A DNA stretch of 64,000 nt from JADGRF01 sp035274465. GTDB taxonomy: Bacteria; Myxococcota_A; Polyangia; Polyangiales; JAFGIB01. The stretch lies in assembly GCA_035274465.1 (NCBI GenBank), contig DATEOF010000101.1, positions 1-64,000 on the forward strand. The letters are read 5' to 3'. The position numbers and the translations under genes are program-made. Below are positions 23,624-32,514 of the stretch, one piece after another; positions within the stretch are counted from its first letter, which is position 1, and each line of letters starts with the position of its first letter. A model generated the notes under the pieces. That model did no database searches. It saw only the letters and a program-made list of their open reading frames with translations, and had not been told where the DNA came from.

Positions 23624-24313
23624 TCAGACTGCGAGATAGCGCTGGACGAGGCTGTCGTTCAAGTCGGTCATGGGCCCCCCGGCCACCGAGCGGCCGCGGT
23701 CGAGGATGGTGAAGCGTTCGGCCATCTTGCGCGCGAAGCCCAGCTTCTGCTCGACCAACAGCACCGCGATCCCGGCTTCCTTGCGCAGCCGGGTCACCGT
23801 GTCGCCGATCTGCTGCACGATATTCGGCTGAATGCCCTCGGTCGGTTCGTCCAGGATCAACAGCTTCGGGTCGAGCGCGAGCGCGCGGCCCAGGGCGAGC
23901 TGTTGCTGCTGGCCACCCGACAGGTCGCCGCCGCGGCGGTGGAGCATCTCCTTGAGCACCGGGAACCACTTGAAGACGCTCTCGGGGATGTCCTTGTGGC
24001 GACCGGTGACCAGGCCCACGCGCAGGTTCTCTTCCACGCTCAGCTGCGCGAAGATCTCGCGACCTTGAGGCACGTAGGCGATACCGACGCGCGGCCGCAC
24101 CTCCGCAGCGCGCCCGACCAGCTCCTTGCCTTCGAACTTCACGCTGCCCGACTTCGCCTTGAGCAGGCCCATGATCACGCGCATCAGCGTCGTCTTGCCC
24201 ACGCCGTTGCGACCCATCACGCACATGCACGAGCCTTCTTCGACGTCGAACGAGACGTCCCACAGCGTGTGGCTCTGACCGTAGAACTGATTGAGGCCCT
24301 CGACGCGCAGCAT
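23624..24313 (-). CDS. urtE: Urea ABC transporter ATP-binding protein UrtE
   Basis: The 229-residue LivF-like ATPase has Walker A GRNGVGKTTLM, signature LSGGQQQQLALGRAL and Walker B LLILDEPTEGIQPNIV. The GIQPNIVQQIG wording and the position after UrtD are characteristic of UrtE rather than LivF. It energises urea uptake together with UrtD. Its start abuts the UrtD stop directly. Confidence 0.95.
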   Translation of the reverse strand: MLRVEGLNQFYGQSHTLWDVSFDVEEGSCMCVMGRNGVGKTTLMRVIMGLLKAKSGSVKFEGKELVGRAAEVRPRVGIAYVPQGREIFAQLSVEENLRVGLVTGRHKDIPESVFKWFPVLKEMLHRRGGDLSGGQQQQLALGRALALDPKLLILDEPTEGIQPNIVQQIGDTVTRLRKEAGIAVLLVEQKLGFARKMAERFTILDRGRSVAGGPMTDLNDSLVQRYLAV

Positions 24314-25123
24314 TCAGTGTTGCTCCTCTTTGCCCAGGTACACTTCGATGACCTTCGAATCGGCCTGCACTTCGTCCATCGTGCCTTCCGAGAGCACGCG
24401 GCCCTCGTGCAGCACCGTCACCTTGTTGGCGATGCCGCGCACGAAGTCCATGTCGTGCTCGACCACCACCACGGTGTGCTCGCCCGCGAGCGACACCAAC
24501 AGCTCCGCGGTGCGATCCATCTCGCGGTGCGTCATGCCCGCGACAGGCTCGTCGACCAGCAGCACCTTCGGGTCCTGCACCAACAGCATGCCGATCTCGA
24601 GCCACTGCTTCTGGCCGTGTGCGAGCAGGCCTGCCGGGTAGTCCCTGCGGTCCTTCAGGTTGATCGTCTCGAGCGCCGACTCGATGCGGTCGCGCTGCTC
24701 ACCGGCGAGCTGCCAGAACAACGACTTGAATACGCCCTTGTTGGCCTTGAGCGCGAGCTCGAGGTTCTGGAAGACCGTCAGGTTCTCGAACACGGTCGGG
24801 CGCTGGAACTTACGCCCGATGCCCAGCGTCGCGATCTCGGACTCGCTGCGCTGGGTGAGCTCGATCGATTGGCCGAACATGTAGACGTGGCCGCTGTCCG
24901 GGCGCGTCTTGCCGGTGATCACATCCATCATCGTGGTCTTGCCCGCGCCGTTCGGGCCGATGATGCAGCGCAGCTCGCCCGGGTCGAGCACGAGCGTGAG
25001 GTTGGTCAGCGCCTTGAAGCCTTCGAAGCTGACGCTGATGTTGTCGACCCAGAGGATCGCCTTCTCGTTCAAGCCCGGGCGCGGCTCGGTCGCAGGCGTG
25101 GAGTGGATGATCGGCTCGGTCAT
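24314..25123 (-). CDS. urtD: Urea ABC transporter ATP-binding protein UrtD
   Basis: The 269-residue LivG-like ATPase has Walker A GPNGAGKTTMMD and Walker B KVLLVDEPVAGMTHREMDRTAEL. The signature position reads GLLAHGQKQWLEIGM instead of LSGGQ, a feature known for UrtD. It pairs with UrtE. The start overlaps the UrtC stop (ATGA). Confidence 0.95.
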   Translation of the reverse strand: MTEPIIHSTPATEPRPGLNEKAILWVDNISVSFEGFKALTNLTLVLDPGELRCIIGPNGAGKTTMMDVITGKTRPDSGHVYMFGQSIELTQRSESEIATLGIGRKFQRPTVFENLTVFQNLELALKANKGVFKSLFWQLAGEQRDRIESALETINLKDRRDYPAGLLAHGQKQWLEIGMLLVQDPKVLLVDEPVAGMTHREMDRTAELLVSLAGEHTVVVVEHDMDFVRGIANKVTVLHEGRVLSEGTMDEVQADSKVIEVYLGKEEQH

Positions 25124-26259
25124 GTGGGGCTCGGCACGTTCTTCTCGTTGAGAGTCTCGGCAACTTCAGGCTCTTCGGCGGGTGCGACTTCGGGCTCACC
25201 CGCCTTCGCCGCCGACTTGCCGCGCGCACGCATGAGGCCCGCCACGCCTTCGGGCAGGAACAAGGTCACCAGGATGAACACCGCGCCGAGCGCGAATAGC
25301 CAGGCGTCGGGATAGGCCGCGGTCAACCAGCTCTTCATGCCGTTGACCATGAACGCGCCGATCACGCCGCCGACCAGCGTCGAGCGCCCGCCGACCGCGA
25401 CCCAGATCGCGATCTCGATCGAGTTCGCCGGCGCGAGCTCGCTCGGGTTGATGATGCCGACCTGCGGCACGTACAGCGCGCCCGCGATGCCGCACAGCAC
25501 GGCCGACATCGTCCAGGCGAACAGCTTGTAGCCGAGCGGGTTGTAGCCCGAGAACATCACGCGGCCCTCGGCGTCGCGCACCGCGAGCAGCACGCGCCCG
25601 AGCTTGCTCGTGACCACGAAGCGGCACGCCAGATAGCCGAGCACGAGCGCGATCCCCGAGGCTACGTAGAGCGCAACCTTTGTCGAGTGCTCCGCCAGCG
25701 GATGACCGAGCAGGCGCTTGAAGTCGGTCAAGCCGTTGTTGCCGCCGAAGCCCGTGTCGTTGCGGAACATCAGCAGCATGAACGCGTACGTCAGCGCCTG
25801 CGTGATGATCGAGAAGTACACGCCCTTGATGCGCGAGCGGAAGGCAAAGAAGCCGAACAGCAGCGCGAGCAAACCCGGCACGAGCACGACCATGGCCATC
25901 GCGAAGCCGAAGTTGTCGAAGCCGTGCCAGTACCAGGGCAGCTCCTTCCAATCCAAGAACACCATGAAGTCGGGCAGCTCGGAGCGGTACACGCCCTCCT
26001 TGCCGATCGAGCGCATCAGGTACATGCCCATCGCGTAGCCGCCGAGCGAGAAGAACACGGCGTGGCCGAGGCTCAGCACGCCCGTGTAGCCCCACACCAG
26101 ATCCATCGCGACGGCGACCAGCGCGAAGCACAGGAACTTTCCGAGCAGCGGCAAGAAGTGTTCGGGCAGCGGCAACGCGGGCACGCTCATCACGACCACG
26201 ACGGCCGCGAGCAGACCCAGCCACTGCGAACGCGTATGGAGACTCAGCAGGGTTTTCAT
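25120..26259 (-). CDS. urtC: Urea ABC transporter permease UrtC
   Basis: The 379-residue LivM-like permease has about ten membrane segments. Diagnostic stretches are DLVWGYTGVLSLGHAVFFSLGGYAMGMYLM, FDNFGFAMAMVVLVPGLLALLFGF and a C-terminal VAVGGRSTLVGGVIGAFMVNGMKSWLT. The last 40 residues are an acidic Glu/Pro tail (EPEVAPAEEPEV) that most relatives lack. It follows UrtB by 15 bp and overlaps UrtD. Confidence 0.94.
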   Translation of the reverse strand: MKTLLSLHTRSQWLGLLAAVVVVMSVPALPLPEHFLPLLGKFLCFALVAVAMDLVWGYTGVLSLGHAVFFSLGGYAMGMYLMRSIGKEGVYRSELPDFMVFLDWKELPWYWHGFDNFGFAMAMVVLVPGLLALLFGFFAFRSRIKGVYFSIITQALTYAFMLLMFRNDTGFGGNNGLTDFKRLLGHPLAEHSTKVALYVASGIALVLGYLACRFVVTSKLGRVLLAVRDAEGRVMFSGYNPLGYKLFAWTMSAVLCGIAGALYVPQVGIINPSELAPANSIEIAIWVAVGGRSTLVGGVIGAFMVNGMKSWLTAAYPDAWLFALGAVFILVTLFLPEGVAGLMRARGKSAAKAGEPEVAPAEEPEVAETLNEKNVPSPT

Positions 26260-26274
26260 GGGATGAGTTCCTGG

Positions 26275-27897
26275 TTAGCTCTCCGCCGAACGACCCTTGA
26301 GCGCGAACAGGCCCTGCGGTCGGCGTTGAATGAACAGCACGACGAACACCAGCACGAAGATCTTGCCGAGCACGGCGCCTGCGAACGGCTCGAGCACCTT
26401 GTTGATCGTGCCCAGACCGATCGCCGCCACGATGCTACCCGCGATCTTGCCCACCCCACCCACGACCACGACCATGAACGAGTCCACGATGTACAGCTGG
26501 CCCAGCTCCGGGCCGACGTTGCCGATCTGCGAGAGCGCCACGCCACCGAGCCCAGCCAGGCCCGAGCCCAGACCGAACGTCAGCATGTCGATGCGCTTGG
26601 TAGCGATGCCCATGCAGGCAGCCATCGCGCGGTTCTGCGTGATCGCGCGCACCTGCAGACCGAGGCTCGTGCGGCGCAGCAGCCAGGCCACGAACAACAC
26701 CACCGCGGTCACGAACAGGATCGTCGCCACGCGGTTGTAGGGCAGCACGACGCCCGCCATCAACTCGAAGCCACCCGAGAGCCAGCTGGGGTTTGCGACT
26801 GCGACGTTCTGCGCGCCGAAGATCAGGCGCACGATCTGGATCAGGATCAGCGAGATGCCCCAGGTCGAGAGCAGCGTCTCGAGCGGCCGGCCATACAGGA
26901 AGCGGATCACGCTGCGCTCGAGCGCCATGCCCACCAGCATGCAGACGGTGAACGCCAGCGGCACCGCCAGCAGCAAGTACCAGTTGAGCGCGTTCGGCAA
27001 ATACCTCTGGAACAAGAGCTGCGCGACGTACGTGCTGTACGCGCCGAGCATCAGCATCTCGCCGTGCGCCATGTTGATCACGCGCATCAGGCCGAAGGTC
27101 ACCGCCAGACCGATCGCCGCCAACAGCAGCACCGAGCCCAGGCTCAAGCCGTAGAACAGGTCGCGCACGATGCGCGCCCAGAGCTCGTGCGTCTCGATCG
27201 AGCTGAGCGCGGCCTTGGCGGCCTCACGCACCTGCTCGTTCTTCTCCTTGAACGCCCCACCGCTGTCTTTCTCGAGCACGCCGGACAGCTGCGTCTTGAA
27301 CGCGATGTCCTTGCTGTCTGCCATGGCATTGATGGCCGAGATGCGGCGCGCGGGATCGGCGCTGCCGAAGTCCACCTGCGCCAGGGACTGCTTGAGCGAG
27401 GCCTTCACCGCCGCGTCGGTCTCCTTGTCGAGCGCGGCGCGCATGGCCGGCGCCAGCTTCTCGTCGAGCGCCTTGTTCAACGTCTCTGCGGCTTCGAGGC
27501 GCACCGCCGGATCCTTCGACCGCAGCTGTAGCTCGGCCAACGCCGGAGCGAGTTGTCGGCGCAGCACGTTGTTCACGGTTACGCTGCGCAGCGAGGCCTT
27601 CTCCGCCGCTACGGGCTTGCCGCTGAGCGGGTCGGTGAAGCCTGCGTCGGTGGCGATCAGCAGCTCGCCGTGCACATCCGCGCGCAGCTTGCCGTCGCGC
27701 AGCGCGACCAGAACCGCCATAGCGGCGGGCTCTTCGCGCCTGCCGAGGTTGCTGATCGCCTCGCCCATGGCCGCGCGATCATCCGAGGCGAGCTTGCGCA
27801 ACACACCGCCGAGCTCGCCGCCGTCAGCAGCAACCAGCTGCGAGACTCCGAGCACGAAGCCCAGGGCACACAGCGCACGCGCAACACGGCTCGACAT
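26275..27897 (-). CDS. urtB: Urea ABC transporter permease UrtB with long N-terminal extension
   Basis: 540 residues from ATG 27897, which has AGGAGA about 8 bases upstream; a longer frame to 27975 has no comparable site. A signal-like N-terminus and an alpha-helical region with HEAT-like repeats (about 30-240) precede the LivH-like permease (about 245-540: LRVINMAHGEMLMLGAYSTYV, GMALERSVIRFLYGRPLETLLSTWGISLILIQ). The extension is a known feature of UrtB (TIGR03409) and distinguishes it from branched-chain amino-acid permeases. Confidence 0.94.
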   Translation of the reverse strand: MSSRVARALCALGFVLGVSQLVAADGGELGGVLRKLASDDRAAMGEAISNLGRREEPAAMAVLVALRDGKLRADVHGELLIATDAGFTDPLSGKPVAAEKASLRSVTVNNVLRRQLAPALAELQLRSKDPAVRLEAAETLNKALDEKLAPAMRAALDKETDAAVKASLKQSLAQVDFGSADPARRISAINAMADSKDIAFKTQLSGVLEKDSGGAFKEKNEQVREAAKAALSSIETHELWARIVRDLFYGLSLGSVLLLAAIGLAVTFGLMRVINMAHGEMLMLGAYSTYVAQLLFQRYLPNALNWYLLLAVPLAFTVCMLVGMALERSVIRFLYGRPLETLLSTWGISLILIQIVRLIFGAQNVAVANPSWLSGGFELMAGVVLPYNRVATILFVTAVVLFVAWLLRRTSLGLQVRAITQNRAMAACMGIATKRIDMLTFGLGSGLAGLGGVALSQIGNVGPELGQLYIVDSFMVVVVGGVGKIAGSIVAAIGLGTINKVLEPFAGAVLGKIFVLVFVVLFIQRRPQGLFALKGRSAES

Positions 27898-28006
27898 ATC
27901 TGTCTCTCCTGCGGCGCCGCCGCTGGTCTTCTTCAGATAAGCAAACAAAGGGGTCGAGGAGGGCTGCCGATACAAAAGCAGCCGCTCCCCGACCTAAGCT
28001 CAAACG

Positions 28007-29374
28007 CTACTTCGCCAGCGCGACCTTGGGCTCCGTGCAGTTGCCGCAGAGCCACGGGTACGTCCAGTCGGCCACCTTCTTCGCGCTGTCCGGCACGAAC
28101 GGGCTCCAGGGCATCGCGCGCACCGGGCCTGGGGTCTTCCAGACGATCTGGAACTGGCCGTTGGCCTGGACCTCGCCGATGAAGACGGGCTTGTGCAGGT
28201 GGTGATTCTTCTCGTCCATCTTCATGTCGAAGCCCGACGGCGCCTTGACCGACTGGCCGGCGACCGCCTGACGCACCGCGTCGACGTCGGTCGTGCCGGA
28301 CTGAGCGACCGCTTGCGCCCACATCTTGATGCCGACGTACGTGGCCTCCATCGGGTCGTTGGTCACGCGCTTGTCGCCGCCAGGCAGGTTGTGCTTGGTG
28401 ACGTACGCCTTCCACTTCGCGATGAAGTCTTTGTTCTCGGGCGTGTCGATCGACATGAAGTAGTTCCACGCGGCCAGCTGGCCGACGAGCGGCGTGGTGT
28501 CGATGCCGCGCAGCTCTTCCTCACCGACCGAGAACGCGACCACCGGGATGTCTTCGGCCTTGATGCCCTGGTTGCCGAGCTCCTTGTAGAACGGCACGTT
28601 CGAGTCGCCGTTGATGGTCGAGACCACCGCAGTGCGCTTGCCTGCCGCGAACTTCTTCACGTCGGCGATGATGGTTTGGTAGTCGGTGTGGCCGAATGGC
28701 GTGTACTTCTCCATGATGTCGGCCTCGGCGACACCCTTGCTCTGCAGGAAGTAGCGCAGGATCTTGTTGGTCGTTCGCGGATACACGTAGTCGGTGCCGA
28801 GGAGCACGAAGCGCTTGGCCTCACCACCGTCCTTGCTCATCAGGTATTCGACCGCCGGGATCGCCTGCTGGTTCGGAGCCGCGCCGGTGTAGAAGACGTT
28901 GTACGACGACTCTTCACCCTCGTACTGCACCGGGTAGAACAGGAGCCCGTTCAGCTCTTCGTAGACCGGCAAGACCGACTTGCGCGACACGCTGGTCCAA
29001 CAACCGAACGTCACCGCAACCTTGTCCTTGGTCAGCAGCTCGCGTGCTTTCTCGGCGAACAGCGGCCAGTTCGAGGCCGGGTCCACGACCACCGGCTCGA
29101 GCTTGCGACCCAGGAGACCACCCTTCTCGTTGATCTCCTCGATGGTCATGAGAGCCACGTCTTTGAGCGACGTCTCGCTGATCGCCATCGTCCCGGAGAG
29201 CGAGTGCAGGATGCCGACCTTGATTGGGCCGGTGTCTGCTGGTTTGGCCGCTTCCGCCGCAGGCGCTGGGGCTGGGGCAGCTGGGGCCGGGGCTGTCTCC
29301 TCGGCTGGTTTGGGGGTACAGGCCGATACGAGGGCAAGCAGGGTTCCGCACAACAACGTGACTGTTTTGTTCAT
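28007..29374 (-). CDS. urtA: Urea-binding lipoprotein UrtA
   Basis: The 455-residue protein has a type II signal peptide (LALVSAC, Cys19), an Ala/Pro-rich tether (about 22-45), and a periplasmic binding domain beginning IKVGILHSLSGTMAISETSLKDV. Family words are FGCWTSVSRKSVLPVYEELNGLLFYPVQYEG and the C-terminal HNLPGGDKRVTNDPMEATYVGIKMW. UrtA captures urea (and similar short amides) for UrtBCDE. GGAGGAG precedes the ATG. First gene of the operon, with a 109-bp gap to urtB. Confidence 0.95.
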   Translation of the reverse strand: MNKTVTLLCGTLLALVSACTPKPAEETAPAPAAPAPAPAAEAAKPADTGPIKVGILHSLSGTMAISETSLKDVALMTIEEINEKGGLLGRKLEPVVVDPASNWPLFAEKARELLTKDKVAVTFGCWTSVSRKSVLPVYEELNGLLFYPVQYEGEESSYNVFYTGAAPNQQAIPAVEYLMSKDGGEAKRFVLLGTDYVYPRTTNKILRYFLQSKGVAEADIMEKYTPFGHTDYQTIIADVKKFAAGKRTAVVSTINGDSNVPFYKELGNQGIKAEDIPVVAFSVGEEELRGIDTTPLVGQLAAWNYFMSIDTPENKDFIAKWKAYVTKHNLPGGDKRVTNDPMEATYVGIKMWAQAVAQSGTTDVDAVRQAVAGQSVKAPSGFDMKMDEKNHHLHKPVFIGEVQANGQFQIVWKTPGPVRAMPWSPFVPDSAKKVADWTYPWLCGNCTEPKVALAK

Positions 29375-29463
29375 GACTCCTCCATAAGGGTCTCAAGAGT
29401 CACAGCGAGCCTGCTCAGCCCGTGTTTCGCATCTGTATCGGAGGAGTTAATTGTGCATCTAAA

Positions 29464-29527
29464 GGCCTGTAGATTGGCGCAGTGGTTCAAACTCGCTAGC
29501 AGCGGTTTGAAAGCCGGTATACAGGCC
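29464..29527. other. Long nested inverted repeat upstream of urtA
   Basis: Three nested dyads share one centre: GGCCTGTA (29464-29471) with TACAGGCC (29520-29527), TTCAAAC (29486-29492) with GTTTGAA (29505-29511), and CGCT (29494-29497) with AGCG (29501-29504). The structure lies about 90 bp upstream of urtA and about 113 bp upstream of the divergent gene at 29640. It could be a regulator site for nitrogen control or a folded leader. It is not a canonical tRNA on either strand by eye. Confidence 0.5.
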
Positions 29528-29639
29528 CGCGAGATCGGCTATGTGTCCACCACGACTCAGGGTCGAGCGCTATGTTTCGATTGAAGGCAGTTGATCACCC
29601 CTCCCTAATTGAGGTCCCAGGGCCCTCGGAGCGTCACCC

Positions 29640-30194
29640 GTGATCCGCAAGCGCTTGCGTACCGTCGGCACCCCGCAGACCGCCCTGGGTCTGCACACGA
29701 TCATGGACCGCGCGCTCGCCGCGGAGCATGGCGCCAAGTACGTGCACCTCACCGTGTTCGCGATCGACATCGATCGCGTCTACTGGCTCGAGCCCGAGCG
29801 CGCCGACCTGCCGTTCGGCTGGGAAGTGTTCCTGTGCGAATACCAGCTGCTCGCGGACTTCGATCAACAGAGTGCTGCCGATCGCGAGTTGATCGCTGCG
29901 ATCTGCGCGCATGTACTCGAACAACCACCTGGAGAACCACCGCTCGGTGGTCAGATCGTATTCGCGGTGCACGACGCGGTCGCGCACGCACGACTCGATC
30001 AAGAGCTGTCGGCGTTGTTCCGCAGCTGGAACAAGGCGCCCAAAGATCTCGAGGAGAGCCTTTCGCAGCTGTGGCAGGCGCCACGCGACAACGCGCGCAA
30101 GCTCGCCGAGCATTGTCTGCGTGCCTCACTCACACCGCCGCTGGCAGCTCCCACGCGCGAGGCGCTCGAGCTCATGCTGGCGCCCTCGTCCTGA
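29640..30194 (+). CDS. Hypothetical cytoplasmic protein
   Basis: 184 residues from GTG 29640 with GGAG 8 bases upstream; an ATG at 29703 is a second possibility. No signal peptide or membrane segment. The N-terminal half (YVHLTVFAIDIDRVYWLEPERADLPFGWEVFLCEYQLLADFD) looks alpha/beta, and the C-terminal third (LDQELSALFRSWNKAPKDLEESLSQLWQ) is helical. No family recognised. It is divergent from the urt operon and 60 bp upstream of lgt in the same direction. Confidence 0.55.
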   Translation: MIRKRLRTVGTPQTALGLHTIMDRALAAEHGAKYVHLTVFAIDIDRVYWLEPERADLPFGWEVFLCEYQLLADFDQQSAADRELIAAICAHVLEQPPGEPPLGGQIVFAVHDAVAHARLDQELSALFRSWNKAPKDLEESLSQLWQAPRDNARKLAEHCLRASLTPPLAAPTREALELMLAPSS

Positions 30195-30254
30195 CTTTTC
30201 GCGTTTGTCGCGGCCGGCTTGACCGATCGCGCACGCGTGCCGCATGACTGCTCG

Positions 30255-31139
30255 ATGCATCCGGTCTTGTTCGAGCTCCCGACTCCGTGGGGGCCGCAAC
30301 CGATCTATTCGTACGGCGTCATGCTCGGCGTCTCGCTGATCGTCGGCTGGCAAGTCCTGATGGTGCTCGGCAAACGAGCCGGGCTGAGCGCGGACCTGCT
30401 CGGCGACCTGTACCTCACCGCAGCCATCTCCGGCTTGATTGGGGCACGCGCATTGTACGTCTGGGTCAATCGCGAGGAGTTCACGTCGTTCGTCCAGTGG
30501 TTCGACCTGCGCGGCGGCGGGCTGGTCGCGTACGGAGGCTTCCTGGGCGGCTTCCTGGGCACAGCCATCCATGCGCGCTGGAAGCAGGTCTCGCTGCTGC
30601 GCGTGGGCGACGCCGCCACCCCTGCCCTCGCGCTGGGCCTCTTCTTCACCCGCATCGGCTGCTACCTCTACGGCTGCGACTTCGGCGCGCGCCTGTCCGA
30701 CGCTGCACCCGGCTGGCTGGCCCGCCTGGGGCGCTTCCCCCAGTGGGATGAAGACGAGCTCGGCCTGCACGGCTCGCCGGCCTTCCTGCACCACGTCGAC
30801 GCCTACGGCCTGCTGCGCGACCAACCCTTCTCCTTCCCCGTCCACCCCGTCCAGCTCTACGAAGCCGCCTTCGGCCTGCTGCTGGCAGCGGCAGCCTTCG
30901 CGCTGGTGCGCCGGCCCAAGTTCGACGGACAGACCCTGCTCTCGTTCGCGATGGCCTACGGCATCGGCCGCTACCTGCTCGAGTACATCCGAGACGATCC
31001 CGAACGAGGCAGCGTCCTGGGCTTCTCGACGTCCCAGTTCATCTCACTGCTACTCGTGCCGGCAGCCGCCGTGGGCTACAGCCTGCTCCGCAAGCGAGCC
31101 CCGACCACGATCGTGCGCAACTCGATCCCGAGCAGCTAG
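30255..31139 (+). CDS. lgt: Prolipoprotein diacylglyceryl transferase Lgt
   Basis: About 294 residues from ATG 30255 (MHPVLFELPTPWG); the frame opens at 30219 but homologues begin near this Met. About seven membrane helices. Family motifs are visible: IYSYGVMLG, the GARALYVWVNREEF segment, GGLVAYGGFLGG, the essential-Arg region FFTRIGCYLYGCDFG, FPVHPVQLYEA, and GRYLLEYIRDDPERG near the end. It attaches diacylglycerol to the lipobox Cys of prolipoproteins, of which this window alone encodes more than ten. It is followed 2 bp later by a small lipoprotein. Confidence 0.93.
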   Translation: MHPVLFELPTPWGPQPIYSYGVMLGVSLIVGWQVLMVLGKRAGLSADLLGDLYLTAAISGLIGARALYVWVNREEFTSFVQWFDLRGGGLVAYGGFLGGFLGTAIHARWKQVSLLRVGDAATPALALGLFFTRIGCYLYGCDFGARLSDAAPGWLARLGRFPQWDEDELGLHGSPAFLHHVDAYGLLRDQPFSFPVHPVQLYEAAFGLLLAAAAFALVRRPKFDGQTLLSFAMAYGIGRYLLEYIRDDPERGSVLGFSTSQFISLLLVPAAAVGYSLLRKRAPTTIVRNSIPSS

Positions 31140-31141
31140 CG

Positions 31142-31552
31142 ATGCGTCGGCTGACGGCTGTGCTGGCGTGCGGACTGATGAGTGGCTGTTCCTTCTTGTT
31201 TACGTCGTCTCCGCCCGCGCATGTCACTCGCGACACAGCGCTCGATTGCACGACGAGCTATTTGGCGCCGGTGATCGACACGGGCCTGGCCGTCTACGGC
31301 GGAGTTAGTGTCGCTCGCGCGTACAAAGCGTTCGACGCCCCGGCGATCTGGGCAGCCGGAGTGATAGTTGCCGCAGCGTGGACAGTGCTGGAGGCTGCCT
31401 CCGCCGGCTACGGATACGTCGTCGTCTCCGACTGCGCTGATGCGCGTGAGGAGCGCGACCGGTTGATCGAGCTCGAAGAGCATCGCCGCAACCCAGACCG
31501 GCCGCCCCCACCGCCTCAGCCTCCGCTAGCCGGTACGCAATTCGAACCGTAG
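31142..31552 (+). CDS. Small lipoprotein with a hydrophobic core and Pro-rich tail
   Basis: The 136-residue protein starts 2 bp after lgt. The signal has a lipobox-like LMSGCS. The middle (ALDCTTSYLAPVIDTGLAVYGGVSV ... AIWAAGVIVAAAWTVLEAASAGYGYVVVSDC) is hydrophobic with two conserved-looking Cys. The tail is charged and then Pro-rich (RPPPPPQPPLAG). No family recognised. Probable co-transcription with lgt. Confidence 0.6.
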   Translation: MRRLTAVLACGLMSGCSFLFTSSPPAHVTRDTALDCTTSYLAPVIDTGLAVYGGVSVARAYKAFDAPAIWAAGVIVAAAWTVLEAASAGYGYVVVSDCADAREERDRLIELEEHRRNPDRPPPPPQPPLAGTQFEP

Positions 31553-31554
31553 AC

Positions 31555-32514
31555 TCAACGCCCACGCTCCTTCTGCGCGGTCACCGGCGCCCTCGGCTTG
31601 CCGCCGAGCGCTTGCTTCGCGGCCTCCAGCACGTGCAACACGCGCGGCGAGGTGTCACCCAGGCCGAGCTCCACGTCCGGTTGCTTCTCCAGCATGATCT
31701 TGAACGCCTCGGTCGCCAGGTCCTCGCGATCCAGCGCGATGTACGCGGTACCCAACTCGCGTTCGATCGTGACCACCTGGTTGCCGGTCAGCTGCCCCAT
31801 GCCGAGCAAGCGATTGGCCATCGACACCGCTTCGACGTAGCGCCCGCGCTGGACGTGTTCGCGCAGCTTCGGCAGGTCCTCGTTGACCGCCATCTGCTTG
31901 TCGCGCGCCTCGCCTTCGAGCGCGCACGTCAGGCCCTGGGACTGGGCGATCTTCTTGCCCTGCGCGGACAGCGTCAGGTTCGCGACCGGCACGAGCAGGA
32001 TCACGGTGCGCGGGACCTTGGGCGTCTTGATGCCGTTGAAGCGCTGCAGCATCTTGATCCACTTGGGGGAGCCGTCGCCAAAGTCTTTGGCCGCCTGCCG
32101 CACGGGGTCGTGGATCCCGCTGTAACGTAGCGGGTGCGGGATCAAGATCTCCGCGCCGACATCCGGCTGCTTGCCCGCGAAGCTGGCGTTCGCATCGACC
32201 AGCGCGAATGCCCGCCGCACGTCCCCGTAGTAGCGCTCGGCGAGCTCGGCCCACGTCTCACCCGCCTGCACGCGGTGGTAGCGCACGAGCGGGATGGTCA
32301 AACGCAACCCCACCACGATCGACGAGCTGTTCTCCCCGCCCAGCCCGTTCTCCATGACCAGCGCGTTCTCGCGCTTGTTGTCGCCGTAGTAGAGCTCGGC
32401 GATCGAGGCCAGCGTCTCGGAAGGCCGCACCACGTGCACGAGCGACTGCTGCGCAGCGAGCGGAGCCGCGTGCCCTGCGAACACGATGAGCGCGAGCAAC
32501 CCGAGTGTCCTCAT
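31555..32514 (-). CDS. Periplasmic LysM/TPR protein
   Basis: 319 residues from the ATG that overlaps the kinase stop (ATGA). Signal peptide 1-21. Two LysM domains at about 26-76 (VRPSETLASIAELYYGDNKRENALVMENG) and 79-128 (VQAGETWAELAERYYGDVRRAFALVDANA) suggest peptidoglycan binding. A helical, TPR-like C-terminal half follows (LREHVQRGRYVEAVSMANRLLGMGQ ... DREDLATEAFKIMLEKQPDVELG). Being the direct partner of a membrane Ser/Thr kinase, it may report cell-wall state to the kinase (inference). Confidence 0.8.
   Translation of the reverse strand: MRTLGLLALIVFAGHAAPLAAQQSLVHVVRPSETLASIAELYYGDNKRENALVMENGLGGENSSSIVVGLRLTIPLVRYHRVQAGETWAELAERYYGDVRRAFALVDANASFAGKQPDVGAEILIPHPLRYSGIHDPVRQAAKDFGDGSPKWIKMLQRFNGIKTPKVPRTVILLVPVANLTLSAQGKKIAQSQGLTCALEGEARDKQMAVNEDLPKLREHVQRGRYVEAVSMANRLLGMGQLTGNQVVTIERELGTAYIALDREDLATEAFKIMLEKQPDVELGLGDTSPRVLHVLEAAKQALGGKPRAPVTAQKERGR

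Noticed and set aside
22976..25315. A 779-residue open frame antisense to ureD, urtE and urtD, and similar long frames antisense to other genes (9137-10672, 25687-27531, 45199-46473)
   Set aside because: They mirror the codons of strongly supported genes in high-GC DNA, are rich in Arg/Ala/His, and show no domain.
22775..29374. Branched-chain amino-acid (liv) transporter
   Set aside because: The long UrtB extension, the UrtD signature variant, the UrtA wording and the coupled ureD all indicate urea transport.
29464..29527. tRNA-like folding with a GGTTCAAACTC stretch
   Set aside because: The arms form one long hairpin, not a cloverleaf; no proper anticodon arm or conserved D-arm was found.
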